Shown here piece by piece: positions 43,582-55,430 of a stretch of DNA of 64,000 bases. Origin of the DNA: Heliocidaris erythrogramma. Taxonomy: Eukaryota; Echinodermata; Echinoidea; Camarodonta; Echinometridae. Under the pieces are notes generated by a model that searched no databases, was not told the origin of the DNA, and was given only the letters and a program-made list of their open reading frames with translations. Both the position numbers and the translations under genes were made by a program. Within the stretch, counting starts at the first letter, position 1. Each line of letters begins with the position of its first letter. The stretch is from positions 48,649,813-48,713,812 of the forward strand of contig CM046855.1 in assembly GCA_025617745.1 (NCBI GenBank), written 5' to 3'.

Positions 43582-44109
43582 GTAAGTTTTACGTTTATTG
43601 TATGAAGAGAGAGAGAGAGAGAAGAAGAGAGAGAGAGAGAGAGAGAGAGATCAGAAGACTGATCTTTTGAGTAGTTTTGACGTTGTCGGTTGTAGCAAAT
43701 ATGAGAGAAAAGATAATGGCTCGTATAGCACCCTTTTTAGGCGAAAAGTTAGTTTGACGCCCTGACTGCTTTTCAATTATTTGGACGCAATGCTGTACTT
43801 TATATGTAACAGGGTTTGACATTTTAGCAAATCTTGAGAGAAAGATAACGGATCGGAGTACTTTTTAAGGCTTTTTTTTTTGCTCTCACTTCCTCCACTT
43901 TTCGCTCTCTTTTTTATTTTTATTTTTTTAGTTGGCGTTTTTTTATTTATTTATTTTTTTATTTTTTTTTTTTTATTTTTATTTATTTATTTTATTTATT
44001 TATTTATTTATTTTTATTTATTTTTTTTTTTTTTGGGGGGGGGGAGCGACCGCCCCCATCGCCACCAGGCTCACTGATGAAATCTTTGTTATTTACAACT
44101 GTGGATCAT

Positions 44110-44166
44110 AGTAAATATTCTAAATGCATAATTGTGAGTCACAATTGTGCATTTAGAATATTTACT
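44110..44166. repeat. 28-bp-arm palindrome private to copy B
   Basis: AGTAAATATTCTAAATGCAT... at 44110-44137 is followed after one base by its reverse complement (27 of 28 pairs) at 44139-44166. Copy A has only the single forward arm at the matching site near 4537, so copy B gained an inverted duplicate. Confidence 0.85.
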
Positions 44167-44642
44167 GACATCAAACAGAACACACATAAAGATTTGATAA
44201 CATTTATTATTTTATTTTTCATAACTGTTGTTTTTATTTTCAATCATTTTAATATCTTGTTAATATGTAATTGTTTTCTATTGATTCAATAAAACATGAA
44301 AGATAAAAGATGATGAGAAGAAGGAGATGCTGAACGAATTGGAAAGTAATGTAATGAAATAGACTGAATAGTTAAAAGAGGGAAAGGGTAAAAGTTAACA
44401 CTTCAGCACCAAACATGAATGAAAAATTAACGGGCATATCAATTGGCAAAATTAATGCCATGCAGAAAATTTCTTCGTTTAATTGTATTTGCATGTATGT
44501 TATGTTGCATTGTAATGTACTGTTTTCATGTTGCTTTCTGTTATGCTGGTGGAAAAAAAATTTCCACGATTTTATGAATGAATAAAATTATCCAATTATC
44601 AATTATCAAATAAATAGTAATAAGCATAGGCGTACAAGTGTA

Positions 44643-44798
44643 CACTCTCAGAATTTTTTTTAGATTGGTTAAAATAAGAACATACCAACTGTTGGTTAAA
44701 AGAAACTCATATGTTTTACATACAATTTTATTTTTAATCAGTTGGTAGGTTCATATTTTAACTAACCTAATGATTTTTAACCAACATTTCTGAGAGTG
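44643..44798. mobile_element. Small TA-flanked MITE (CACTCTCAGAAA ends), copy B
   Basis: CACTCTCAGAA...TTTCTGAGAGTG with TA on both sides; counterpart of 4869-5011. The interiors have diverged in the inverted AACTGTTGGTTAAA part. Confidence 0.72.
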
Positions 44799-45059
44799 TA
44801 AAAGGTGGAGGTAGAGGGCTGATACCATGCAAGATACCAATATTTGGCCATCGAGGTGTTCTTTTTGCATCTTTTTTTAAAGTGCATCAGACAGGGGATA
44901 ATAATATATCAAATTGTCATTCATTAATTAATTGATCTTTTTTTGATTAATCAATTTCTTTATTATTCATTTATTTTCTTTATTTATTCTAGTTCATTTA
45001 TTAATTAATTTTTCAATTTAATTATTATTGATATTATTATTTTATTACTATTATTATTA

Positions 45060-45290
45060 TTAGTAGTAGTAGTAGTAGTATAGCAGTAGTAGTAGTAGTA
45101 GTAGTAGTAGAAGTAGTAGTAGTGGTGGTATCTTATTTAGTTATTTTTTTTTGGGGGGGGGTTTTGGGGGGGATGGTTCGCTCTCTTCCATTGCTTGCAA
45201 AATTTATGAACTAGAAAGTCGATATTCGGGCACGATACGTCAGCCTCCGACCAACTCCTCCGAGAAATAATGCCCGTACGCCTATTAATT

Positions 45291-45375
<85 letters not shown>
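45060..45375. repeat. (TAG)n, G-rich and (AT)n simple repeats in Ly6-B intron 2
   Basis: TAGTAG repeats at 45060-45126, a GGGGGGGGTTTTGGGGGGGA block at about 45154-45174, and a long (TA)n from about 45293 to 45375. Intron 2 of copy A lacks the long TAG and AT arrays. Confidence 0.8.
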
Positions 45376-45379
<4 letters not shown>

Positions 45380-45524
45380 ACATAGTTCAGCTAACCTTAG
45401 CAAACAAATCACAGAATCGTCCTCGATCGTATGTGGATTTTTGAAGTATCTGATATCATCTACTAGTATCCGTACAAAGTCATAATGACCCTACTTGACT
45501 ATTATTATTGTTTTTAATGAATAG

Positions 45525-45734
45525 ATAAGCAACAAGATCAAACTGTATAGCAAGAGCAGGAATGTCAGAACACTGAGAATAGAGCGTGGTTGCTTGTCCG
45601 ACGGTATGGAGTGCGAAGACGCTGAATTTGACCCCGATAAGGTCACCGGCGATGGCTTCGTGTACTATACATCCTGTTGTACCGATGACCACTGCAACGA
45701 GGCTCGCCTTGTCCCTTTCCCCGAGAAGTCTTAG
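45525..45734 (+). CDS. Ly6/uPAR protein copy B, terminal exon 3
   Basis: 69 codons plus TAG after acceptor TTTTTAATGAATAG. Encodes residues 60-128 with cysteines at 82, 89, 110, 111 and 116, ending in the LU signature CC-x4-CN and a short hydrophilic tail (EARLVPFPEKS). The full protein has ten cysteines, the canonical number for five disulfides. It lacks the C-terminal hydrophobic segment needed for a GPI anchor, so a secreted ligand or modulator is likely. AATAAA at 45799-45804 could serve polyadenylation. Ortholog identity is not determinable here. Confidence 0.87.
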   Translation: MSNKIKLYSKSRNVRTLRIERGCLSDGMECEDAEFDPDKVTGDGFVYYTSCCTDDHCNEARLVPFPEKS

Positions 45735-45798
45735 TCGGTGACCATGGTGATCAACAGGCCTGCATGACAAATTGAAATCGGACTGTTTAAACTACAAA

Positions 45799-45804
45799 AT
45801 AAAA
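45799..45804 (+). promoter_or_regulatory. Putative polyadenylation signal of Ly6-B
   Basis: AATAAA 65 bases after the stop codon. Copy A has AATCAA at the equivalent place (CAAAATCAAATC), so its signal is altered and it may use another site. Confidence 0.45.
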
Positions 45805-45859
45805 TCACAAAAGGAACAAACATTCTAAAAGCAATTCATATTGATTATGGCATGGGTTT

Positions 45860-47030
45860 TTTCCAGTCAAGGATAGAAATTAGTCACTACTTGAATGTAC
45901 ATGTAATTAGGCTACAATAATATTACCGTGGTCATGGTAGTTCGTCACCCCATTTCCACTCCAAAATCAAATCAAGAAAAGAATAATACAAGTAACTCTA
46001 AAGCATTACGCATAAAAATCAAACCAAGAAAGGTAATATCATAAATAATTCTATAGAAGCAATACGTATCGTGGTTAGGTCAGATAAATCTGAAGACATC
46101 ACAAAATAATAATCATGACAATTGTGGCTAGATTAGTAAATATCATAAAAGAATGATCGCTTTCATTACTATTTCCTCTATTATTGTAATTGAATACTTT
46201 ATCATTTTAATTTTCCTCGTGGCTTTTTTGGCGGGAACTCTGCGCTTCAAATTATATTGATCATTAAGACGGGGGATTTAGGAGCTAAATTAGGATGTTA
46301 CACCTTTTTCGTCTTGTCTTGTCTTTAAAAAAAATACTAGCATTATAAGCGATATAATTTATTAACCATGTTCTAGACTCAATTCAATTTGCTTTGATAC
46401 GGAGGAAAGGAAAATTTGGCGGGGGATAAATGAAAGCGTAATGAATAAGGCAAAACACTTTATTTTGATGTTTAACACAACTTAATTGTAGTCGAAAGCG
46501 CGATATACGATATAGTTGTTTTGGAAACTGGGAATATTTTTATTTTTATTAAAACAAAATCGAATATGGAAAGCCTCCAAACTAAATTATTCTCCTCTAG
46601 TAAGCAATCATCGGGAATTGCTTGTTGTTTATTTTGTTTGTTAATTCTCAAAGTTTTATTGTCAAAGTATTGATATTGTCATATTTTCTGTTTTCTTGGA
46701 ATCAAATAAATTACACTGTATGTGAAAAAAATACTTTCGCACAACGAACTCTTTTCAGTTTCATACATCTGATTTTTCATTGTTGTAGTTGTTGTTTATA
46801 CTGGGTTATGATGTGAAACTTATCTATTATACATTTGTAGCCAAAGAAAGAACACTGTCATATTGCATTCATACAACGAATACAATATTTTGTTCGATTA
46901 AAAAATATTCAGTTATACACCATTTAGCTATGGAATTTCTTAGGTTGGGTAGATATAGGCCTTCTCATCGATAGTCTGCAAATGCTTTTAATATTTGTCA
47001 ACGTCCTTTTCAAAATTCTGTCTATTGTAA
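45860..47030. other. Ly6-B 3' flank; no gene recognised
   Basis: 45860-46800 is absent from copy A, which resumes similarity at ATCTATTATACATTTGTAGC (46818; 6947 in A). AT-rich, no coding or RNA signal recognised. Confidence 0.4.
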
Positions 47031-47043
47031 ATTTTTCATTATA

Positions 47044-47425
47044 CACTCTTAGAAAAAAAGGTTTGTTTTTCGCCACACAAGTGCCACCTTTTAGGGTGTC
47101 CCTAAGCACCTTTTGAAAAGGTTTTCATCGACACCTTTAAAGGTGCTCATCACGAGCACTGGCAAAGAGCTAGCCTACTCTTGAGCAATATACAAATTTG
47201 TATCAAGCCAAAGTATTTTGAAAATGACGAATGTAGATAGATATTATCGTGGAATGTTTAAATAATATCTACAGATTATGATAAAGACTAATACGCATAA
47301 CAAAACGTGGAGAAATCTAAGCTCAATGGCTAAGGTCCTTTTAATGGAACTTGTAGACACCTTTTCAATCCGGCACCAGTTTGGAGCTAATGAGTACCCC
47401 ATAAGCACCATTTTTTCTAAAAGGG
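47044..47425. mobile_element. TA-flanked MITE (CACTCTTAGAAA ends) with empty site in copy A
   Basis: CACTCTTAGAAAAAAAGG...CCATTTTTTCTAAAAGGG with TA at both sides, and an inner inverted pair (GGTGTCCCTAAGCACC / GGTGCT...). Copy A reads CATTATATGACGTGAAC without interruption (near 7032), which is the unoccupied target. Confidence 0.82.
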
Positions 47426-47869
47426 TATGCCGTGAACCATCCAGATGTGATCAATAAAAAACATGATAAAGGAGTGGTTAAGGGTACAAATCACAAACAA
47501 AAATAAATAGTTTACTCTGTATGTTGAAGATCCATGTCACTATACTATATTGAAAATACGGGATTCAAATATTACTTCTATAGAGAGATATTTCAAGCGT
47601 AAAGCGACTCGTAAGTAGACTACTCGATGCATAGGTATCGTGTACGTGCTCGCTAAATTAAGGGCTCGAGCGGAACCCAACTCCGAGTTCGGTTCCACGC
47701 ACACACTCTCATGTTATCCTTTATTTCCTTCATATCTTAAACTGTTGACCTATAGAATGCCAGATAAATGTTTTTGAGGTTGATTTTATCCTTTTTAGCC
47801 GTAAACAAATTATTTCTTTCAGGTGATTGGTCCAACAAAGCCATTGGCATGATTGGTAATAATATTAAA

Positions 47870-50130
47870 TAAAATTAACAGGTGTATACATTTATTTTAT
47901 AATTTGAAATTTATAGATTTCTTTTTAAATTCTCCGGTTTTGCTAACTAGAAATCGATTTCTTGGTCTTGCCTGGCAGAGCAGAACATAATTTATACAAC
48001 GCAAATTCTGACTTTTGAAGTCCATTATCTCAAAGCAGGTGAATGCATAGTTTGTCACTATTGACGCTCGGAAAGTCATCATCCATAAATTTGAATTAAT
48101 TTGCTCCGTCACGTACGTCATAGTATCAAGAAAATAGATTGATATTTAGTAAAATCGTAATTTTCAAAGAAATATAAAACACATTTTCGTTTTTAGAATA
48201 TATGTATATATCTGTTGAATATTCTAAATCTCAGATGGAATTTTGTATCAGGAAGAAAGACAATTTTGCATTCGGATTATAAATATCTTTATGTACACAT
48301 TAAGAAAATGGCAGCCCCCTGGTATCGCTAGCAGACAATAAATCTTGCTGAGAAAATCCTGATTTATACCCATCTCGTATATTTTAATGCAAAACTACGT
48401 AGGGCAACAAGAAGGAATAGATTACATCTTTGAATATGAGCACATTTATATTTTGAGGTTAATTCCCCTTTAGTGCAAATTGGCGCACAAGCAGGCATGC
48501 CACACTTGCAAACTGGCACAATATAAGGAACCGGCAACAGGTGGGTGTGTTGCCGGCTTCTTCTTGGTGACCTTCTTGGTGCTATCCTTCTTTAATAGCC
48601 ATCTTGGTAAACGTTGCGTTTGACACTGAGCATTACACAGTCATTGTATAATAACCCACTTCTGGCCTTAATTGGTTACCTCATAATCCCTTAATCACCT
48701 GTAAGTACTAATTTTATACTTAAAACTGTTAAATAAACCCGAGGACGTTGTTAAAACTGCCCCTTGAGAAATATACTGTGGCACAGGCGTGCTATTTGAG
48801 TTGCACATAAAGAGTTAAAATGGTATAATCATTATCGAATCTCGGGGATTCATGGTATAATTGATGTGATAGAGTGCAATATACTCCAAGGCCACCAGTC
48901 GACATGGCTAACCATTGGGATAATCACTAAATACGGTTTCCTTGGCGAAAAATGTATATACTCCTTAAAGCTAAGATAAAGTTGAGTTCTAGTCGTGGGC
49001 TTATATTTGGAAGAAGAAAAAAACTGCATCAAAGCAATTGGGAAAGATTGATCAGGTCTATAAGAACTGGTGTATACTGTGAAGCATCAACATGAAAAGA
49101 AATTAAAAGATCTTGCTGAAAGTCTTGATTACAAATCATTTTTTTTTTTTTTTTTGTACCAGAACCTACAATTAACTTTCTCTTGATGCCTTGTTGATAA
49201 ATATGAATGCTGTATCAATCTCCATTCAAATATTAATCGTAATTCAATAACAGACTGGAGAAAGCAGAGAGAAGAAAGAGAGGGAAAGAGAGACAGAGAC
49301 ACAGAGAGACAGATATAGAATTTAATACAAGAAGAGAAGGAGTGCGAGGTAGATTGAAATAGATAGAAAAAGAAGATAGAAAGACGGAAAGAGAGAGACA
49401 AAGAGCGAGAGAGAAAGAAAGGGGGTTGGGTAAGAGAGAGATGGGGATGGGGGGAAAATGCTCTTACTTTAAAAGACGATGAAAACTGAATGTATAATGT
49501 TTATACATACATATATATATACATATATATGTATGTATATATTGTTAAAAAATACAATGCTAAATAAATGCTCTTGGGCACCGTCTCCATAAACTGCAGT
49601 GTACAAAGCGTAGCCTAGGAGTTCCATATCTGGATTATTAATGAGATTCAGATTGTAATTTAATTTTCACATTCGAAACGGCAATTTCTCTCCTTTACTT
49701 TCATCATCTTACTTCGATGTGAATCTACTATGAAGGTACTTGAAAATTAAAAGTAAAATTGTAACCGGCCATTTATGTTTAGCATCTATCGTGTCTATAT
49801 TCTAAAAATGCTCTCCACACAATAAAGCTGATATTCTTATTTTGAATGTTTGTCAGAGGTACTTCCTATTTATTTACCTAGCAACAGCTTAGGTGAGTGA
49901 TACGTTTTTAGCATCATGTTTAATTTATTTTTGTAACAAGAAAATATTTTTTTCGTCAACCAGAGCATGAAGAAAGCCATCTTTCCGTTTTACCGCTAAA
50001 GTCTCGTGTTTCAGGCTTAGTCCGAAAGGGTGGGTAGCGTCGCGTCCCGTTGACTTGAACGCCACCATTCGTCCAAAGCCCCCACCCCCGGTTTTGGCGA
50101 AAGGGTGCGTTGACTTTTCTAAATATTGTT
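47870..50130. other. No gene recognised; simple repeats
   Basis: AT-rich. Features seen: a hairpin CCGGCAACA...TGTTGCCGG near 48531, a purine-rich GA stretch 49258-49450, a palindromic ATATATATACATATATATG near 49512, and short similarity to the dispersed repeat near 49100. No exon or RNA recognised. Confidence 0.4.
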
Positions 50131-50142
50131 ATTATTATTATG

Positions 50143-50695
50143 AGGGGCGGATCCAGGATTTTGTAAAAAAAGGGGGGAGGGCACAGAAATTCAGGGCTGT
50201 CATCAGGGGCTGATCAGGACTTTGTAAAAAGGGGGCACAGAAATCCAGGTCTGTCATTAGGGGCGGATCCAGGATTTTGTAAAAAAAAAGGGGGGCACAG
50301 AAATGCAAGGCTGTCATCAGGGTCGGATCCAGGATCCAAGATAGCCCTGCATATCTGTGCCCCCCCCCCTTTACAAAATCCTGGATCCGCCCCTGATTAA
50401 TAATAATTAGGGGCGGATCCAGGGAAGGAGGGCGAATGGGCCACCCCCCCCCCCCTTTGAAACCCTGCTGGCATACCTTAAGTACACAATACAAACAACT
50501 GCCTTCTTAATATTATTGTGCTCTGTGCCCCCTCTTTTACAAAATCCTGGATCCACCCCTGATGACAGCCCTGCATTTCTGTGCCCCCCCCCCCCCTTTA
50601 CAAAATCCTGGATTCGCCCCTGATGACAACCCTGCATTTCTGTGCCCCCCCCCCCCCCTTTTTACAAAATCATGGATCCGCCCCTGATCATTATC
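50143..50695. repeat. Foldback cluster of GGGGCGGATCCAGG modules
   Basis: At least nine copies of GGGGCGGATCCAGGATTTTG followed by A and G runs and CACAGAAAT(G/C)CAGG: five forward (50143, 50208, 50261, 50324, 50408) and four inverted (near 50378, 50537, 50596, 50660). Single relatives occur at 35392 and 61918-62085. Likely nested insertions of one non-autonomous TIR family into its own ends. Confidence 0.75.
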
Positions 50696-50804
50696 ATTAA
50701 TCAGGGGTAGGAGTAGCCTTTTGACAAGGCCCTGACCTGACTTGGCTATTTTTCTCGGCAAGTAAGCTAGTAGTGGCTGCATTACAAGACTAGCCGCCCA
50801 GCCC

Positions 50805-51185
50805 GGTGAATGCGCAATCGAGCGACGTGAGTCCGAGGGCCTTTTGGAACCTGGCCTGTGTTTCTTATGTTATCCTTTGTTCCTAGCGAGGATCTGCTAC
50901 CTAATAGGTAGGAGCAAATCAGCAAACGTATCTTCGCATGACGTCAGCATACATTTGGTATGCAAATTCGCCTTAATCTCGAGCTAGCGCGGCCCGTGCA
51001 TGCAAGCTACTAGTACATCAATCATGGAAAGCAAGTCCCGCAGATACCGTTGTGATTGGTCGATAATCCTCGGTAGGCGTGTTAGCATACGAATGTCAAC
51101 TCGTGAATAATTCATATCGGACGATGGAAACCCAGGTTCCAAAAGGCCTCCCGACTAAAGTCGCTCGATCGCGCGTTCACCCGGG
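50805..51185. mobile_element. TIR element with CCCGGTGAAT...GCTCGATC ends
   Basis: 50805-50855 (CGGTGAATGCGCAATCGAGC, GGGCCTTTTGGAACCTGG) is mirrored at 51133-51185 (CCAGGTTCCAAAAGGCCTCC, GCTCGATCGCGCGTTCACCC). The interior contains further inverted words (TGCTACCTAATAGGTAGG; GCATACATTTGGTATGC). It interrupts the 3' end of the LINE at 51190. Confidence 0.7.
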
Positions 51186-51189
51186 CCGT

Positions 51190-54010
51190 GTTGATTCTTT
51201 TCGTCGCCGGCTGCTGTGCCTTCCCATGAGTTGGGGTCAATGCCGGCATGTTTCATGTCGCGCTTGCAGACATCTTTGTAGCGGAGCTGTGGCCTTCCAG
51301 TGGGGCGAGCCCCCTCGCACAGTTCCCCATACAACATGACCTTAGGGATGCGGCCAGCGACCATGCGGCGAACTTGATCCAGCCATCTCAGGCGTCTCCT
51401 GCTGAGGAGGGCAAACATGCTTGGGATGCCGGCACGCTGGAGAACTTCGGCGTTGGTTATCCTGTCCTGCCACCTGATGTACAAGAGACGTCTAAGGCAG
51501 CGGAGGTGGAAGCTGTTTAGCCGCTTCTCCTGCACAGCGTATGTAGTCCAGGACTCGCTGCCGTACAGGAGAGTGCTGAGGACACAGGCCTGGTAGACTC
51601 GAAGCTTGGTGTTCTCAGTCAGCTGACTGATGCTCCACACACGCTGGTTCAGCTTAGCCATGGTGGCGGCGGCCTTCCCGATCCTGGTGCTAATCTCTGT
51701 GTCCAGGGAGAGGGAGCTGGAGATGGATGAACCGAGGTAGAAGAAAGAGTCCACCACCTCAAGGTGCGTACCGTCGATGGAGATGTCTGGTGGGGAGGGG
51801 GTGTCTTGTGGCAGGATGTTGGTCTTCTTCAGACTGATAGGCCAAACTCCTTGCAGGCATGAGACAGGCGGTCGACTAGCTCCTGCAGTCCGGCTTCTGT
51901 GTGAGACGTCAGTGCTGCATCATCTGCGAACAGCATCTCACGGATCAGCAACTCCTGCACTTTGGTCTTGGCGCATAGACGGGCGATGTTAAAGAGCTTC
52001 CTGTCGGCTCTGGTGCGGATGTAAACCCACTGCTCACAGGGAAGGCGTTGGATGTGCTCCCATTGAAGCAGACTGTGCTGTGCATGTCCTCATGGAAGGC
52101 CTTGACCATCTGGAGCACATCCAATGGGGGACATCCAATCTTCCTCAGGAGGCTGAAAAGTCCGCTTCTACTGACCAGGTCGAAGGCTTTGGTCAGGTCT
52201 ATGAAGGCGATGTACAGGGGCTTCTGCTGTTCTCTGCACCAGCCCTGAAGCCACACTGGGACTCTGGGTATACTCGAGAGGCGAGACTCTGCAGGCGTGT
52301 CAGGACAACGCGGGCAAAGACCTTGCCCACGATGCTGAGGAGGGAGATGCCACGGTAGTTGTTGCAATCACTGCGGTCCCCCTTGTTTTTATAGAGGGTG
52401 ACGATGTTGGCATCGCGCATGTCTTGGGGGACGTGGCCTTTCTCCCAGCACAGGCACAGGAGCTCGTGTAGATTTTGTAGTAGAGCCGGATTCCCGCTCT
52501 TCAGAACTTCTGGGGGATACCGTCTTTCCCAGGAGCCTTCCCGCTGGAGAGGCAGTCGATGGCTTTTCTGAGTTCTTCAATGGCGGGCAGGGCGTCCAAC
52601 TCCTCCATGACTGCGAGGTCGGGTTGGGCGTCCAGGGTGGCGTCCGTCACCACGTTCTGGGTTGCAGACAGCTCCAGGTAGTGTTCCACCCCGTGTTCCA
52701 GCCAGCGTTCAAGCTGCTTGCACTGGTCTGTGATGACTTCCCCTGTCTTGGACTTCCCCTGTCTGAGTATGAAGGACGCTTCCCAGGTCTGCACGTCTGG
52801 TGATGACAAGGTCAAGCTGGTGCCAGTGTTTGGACCGAATGTCTCCAGGAGACTTTGTAGCATTCCTTACACTTGAAGTAGGTGTAAGTGACACACAAGC
52901 CGTGGTGACAGCACAGCTCCAGCAGCCTCTGTCCATTCTCGTTCATCCTGCCTATGCCCTGGTGGCCAAGACAGGAAGGCCAGGTGTCGCAGTCGGCTCC
53001 CACTCTAGCATTGAAGTCTCCAAGGAGGTATAGCCCTTCGGTGGTGGGGATATTGGATATTGCCTCATCCAGTGCCTCGTAAAACTGGTCCTTGGCCTCT
53101 GGGGTGGAGTAGAGTGTCGGCGCATAGATGCTGAGGAGATTGGCAAAGCCTGCTGTTGTTGACAGTCGCAAGCTGAGGATTCTCTCCGATCCGCCAGTTG
53201 GTGGTTCAAAGGCTGCAGATAACGAGTTCTTCACAGCGAAGCCCACACCGTGCTGTCTGGGACTATCCTGTGGCAAGCCCTGCCAAAAGAAGGTGTAGTT
53301 GGCCTCCCTGATGGAACCGATGTCTGCCAGGCGGGTCTCCTGCAGGCAGGCAATATCAATGTTCAGTCTTGCCGATGTCGATGACTGCAGTCCTGCGTGC
53401 GTCGTCAATCACTTGGGGGTCGTTGGTCAGTCCACGGCACATGGTCCGGACGTTCCAGCTTGCTAGTCGAAGAGCTGGAGGCTTCTTGATTCTTTCTTTT
53501 CTGCCTGGTGCGGGGGTTTACAGCTCGCTTGGCAAGATTGACTCTTTAAGCCCTACGCACCCAGTAGGGCAGGCAAGCTGTGGCGGGACAGCACCTTACT
53601 GGCTGGGGGCTGCCTAGCTTGAGGCGGGCGGTAGCTGTCCAGTGAGACGCGATGATCTCTCCCACCGTCGGAAGTGACCCCAGGCGCTCGTTTCCTACGC
53701 CAATCGGAGTGAGCTTTTAACCGGTAACTGCCACTTCCCGTGTTGTGTGATATCTTGCGACATCGCTGGAGTGTCCTCTCCAGGTCGCTACAAACCTGGG
53801 CGGGTGTTGTGGAGAACCTGGGCTGCCCAGACGACAGGTTCCCCCTCTCGGCGCTGCTGGTCGAGTCCAACGGAAAGGACGAGCCGATACAGATGGCACC
53901 AGCGCAGCTGCAGGAGTTGCCGGAAGGTGGCTCCACTCCGGATTTGTGTAGGGTTTACTCCTTAGCCTTTTCCTCTCCCGAAGATATCTAGAAGGCAGTG
54001 GGACCATTTA
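51190..54010 (-). pseudogene. APE-type LINE (craniofacial-development-protein-2-like ORF2), frameshifted
   Basis: Minus strand. A non-coding or ORF1 lead lies at 54010-53450, then LASWNVRTMCR near 53440. The endonuclease at 53408-52812 has CLQETRLAD, YAPTL, GDFNARVGADCDTWP and MNENGQRLLELCC. A linker follows (52863-52501), then RT (ANIVTLYKNKGDRSDCNNYRGISLL, FIDLTKAFDLVSR) and a C-terminal RRLRWLDQVRRM block to 51155. The YADD region is crossed by frame changes. The family is often annotated as craniofacial development protein 2-like in animal genomes. Clade left open. The last coding part ends at the TIR element at 51185. Confidence 0.82.
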
Positions 54011-54139
54011 TCCATGGTTGGTGGTGCTAGATGGCCGCTGATGGCTCTCCTGGGCCGGCGCCCTTTGATAGATTTTTTTTAAAATTCTACAAGGTGTCTA
54101 GCCACCCACCTCACCAGTCGTCTTGTGAGAGCCGTGAAA

Positions 54140-54520
54140 AGGGTAGCGCAGTTTTGCCCGTAATCACCGTTGTTGCGGTCCTTGGTACTGAATGGATGAC
54201 ACGAGTGACCTGACAGACTGTCCTCTGTGAAGCGCATAGAAAAAGTGGAAAATGAAGTTATAAGTGGGAATACTGTGTTATTTTGGTGAAGGCTCTTGAC
54301 TTTCATATGAAAGGTCCTGAGTTCGATTCTTACTCGGTGCTTACATCCTTACAAGGTGTTTTGCTCAGTTGTCCTTCTTGACCCTGGTGTATCAAATGGG
54401 TTTACCTGGCAATGATTGCATGGTCCGCAGGAATAACAGTATAAATACTGATGTGCATGGCTACACTGGGACCAAATTAATACTAATATTATAGAAATAA
54501 ACTTTCACTTTATATTCTCG
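54140..54520 (+). other. Possible SINE-like sequence
   Basis: A B-box-like GAGTTCGATTC at about 54319, with TGGTGAAGGC roughly 35 bases upstream as a weak A box, follows a GAAGCGCATAGAAA stretch reminiscent of SINE tails. It ends with ATAGAAATAAACTTTC. No clear tRNA fold and no second copy in the window, so only a suggestion. Confidence 0.25.
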
Positions 54521-54579
54521 CAAAGAAGAACAAGTTCGTAATGAGAGCCTTAGCGTGATCCATAAAGGCTATACAGCAA

Positions 54580-54888
54580 AGAAGACCGACGAGCCACGAA
54601 ACCAACAACCCACTGGACAAACAATCTCGCGAGCATTTGACAACTTTTTTGAGGGGTCACTAGACTGACCCAACTAGATAAGACCGACAATTTTAGTCTA
54701 GAAGGCAACCACTTTTTAGAGGGTTCACAAGACCGACGGCCAAATTTAATGTCGTATGTATTGCTATGTTTCGCTCTTGCGGGCTGTGGGTCTCGTACGT
54801 GGTCCGTCGGTCTGGTAAACCCTTTTTCAACTTTCAGTCTAGTGGGCTATCGGTCTACTAAAGGGGTTTTTGAAAAAATTTCAAACAT
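54580..54888. other. Sequence with repeated GTCTAGTGGG / AGACCGAC words
   Basis: CAAGACCGACGGCC (54730) and GTCCGTCGGTCTGG (54802) form an inverted pair, and GTCTA recurs (TCAGTCTAGTGGGCTATC). The style resembles the GTCTA minisatellite at 23 kb. No gene. Confidence 0.35.
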
Positions 54889-54906
54889 GTCGTGACAGTT
54901 AATTAT

Positions 54907-55430
54907 GATTTTGTAGTAGAGCCGGATTCCCGCTCTTCAGAACACTGGGGGATACCGTCTTTCCCAGGAGCCTTCCCGCTGGAGAGGCAGTCGATGGCTT
55001 TTCTGAGTTCTTCAATGGCGGGCAGGGCGTCCAACTCCTCCATGACTGCGAGGTCGGGTTGGGCGTCCAGGGTGGCGTCCGTCACCACGTTCTGGGTTGC
55101 AGACAGCTCCAGGTAGTGTTCCACCCCGTGTTCCAGCCAGCGTTCAAGCTGCTTGCACTGGTCTGTGATGACTTCCCCTGTCTTGGACTTCCCCTGTCTG
55201 AGTATGAAGGACGCTTCCCAGGTCTGCACGTCTGGTGATGACAAGGTCAAGCTGGTGCCAGTGTTTGGACCGAATGTCTCCAGGAGACTTTGTAGCATTC
55301 CTTACACTTGAAGTAGGTGTAAGTGACACACAAGCCGTGGTGACAGTACAGCTCCAGCAGCCTCTGTCCATTCTCGTTCATCCTGCCTATGCCCTGGTGG
55401 CCAAGACAGGGAGGCCAGGTGTCGCAGTCG
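54907..55430 (-). pseudogene. Displaced internal fragment of the 51-54 kb LINE
   Basis: About 520 bp almost identical to 52472-52995 in the same orientation, covering the end of the endonuclease and the linker (minus strand YLELSATQNVVTDATL, APGKDGIP). Both ends are internal to the LINE, so it is not a normal 5'-truncated insertion. It is flanked by TGACAGTTAATTATGAT on the left and twice on the right. Confidence 0.85.

Larger units (their letters stand above)
42490..47857. repeat. Segmental duplication, copy B (Ly6-bearing)
   Basis: Collinear with 1935-7438 from the (ATA)n/AAGGAAGGGAATGG start to GTGATTGGTCCAACAAAGCC. Lacks the LINE, GGGCCC MITE, TTAA MITE and tRNA-like insert of copy A. 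Has a private palindrome at 44110-44166, longer TAG and AT microsatellites (45060-45130, 45293-45375) and a private MITE at 47044. Confidence 0.85.

Noticed and set aside
48531..48556. Hairpin CCGGCAACA/TGTTGCCGG as a possible structured RNA
   Set aside because: Only nine base pairs and no further conserved structure around it.
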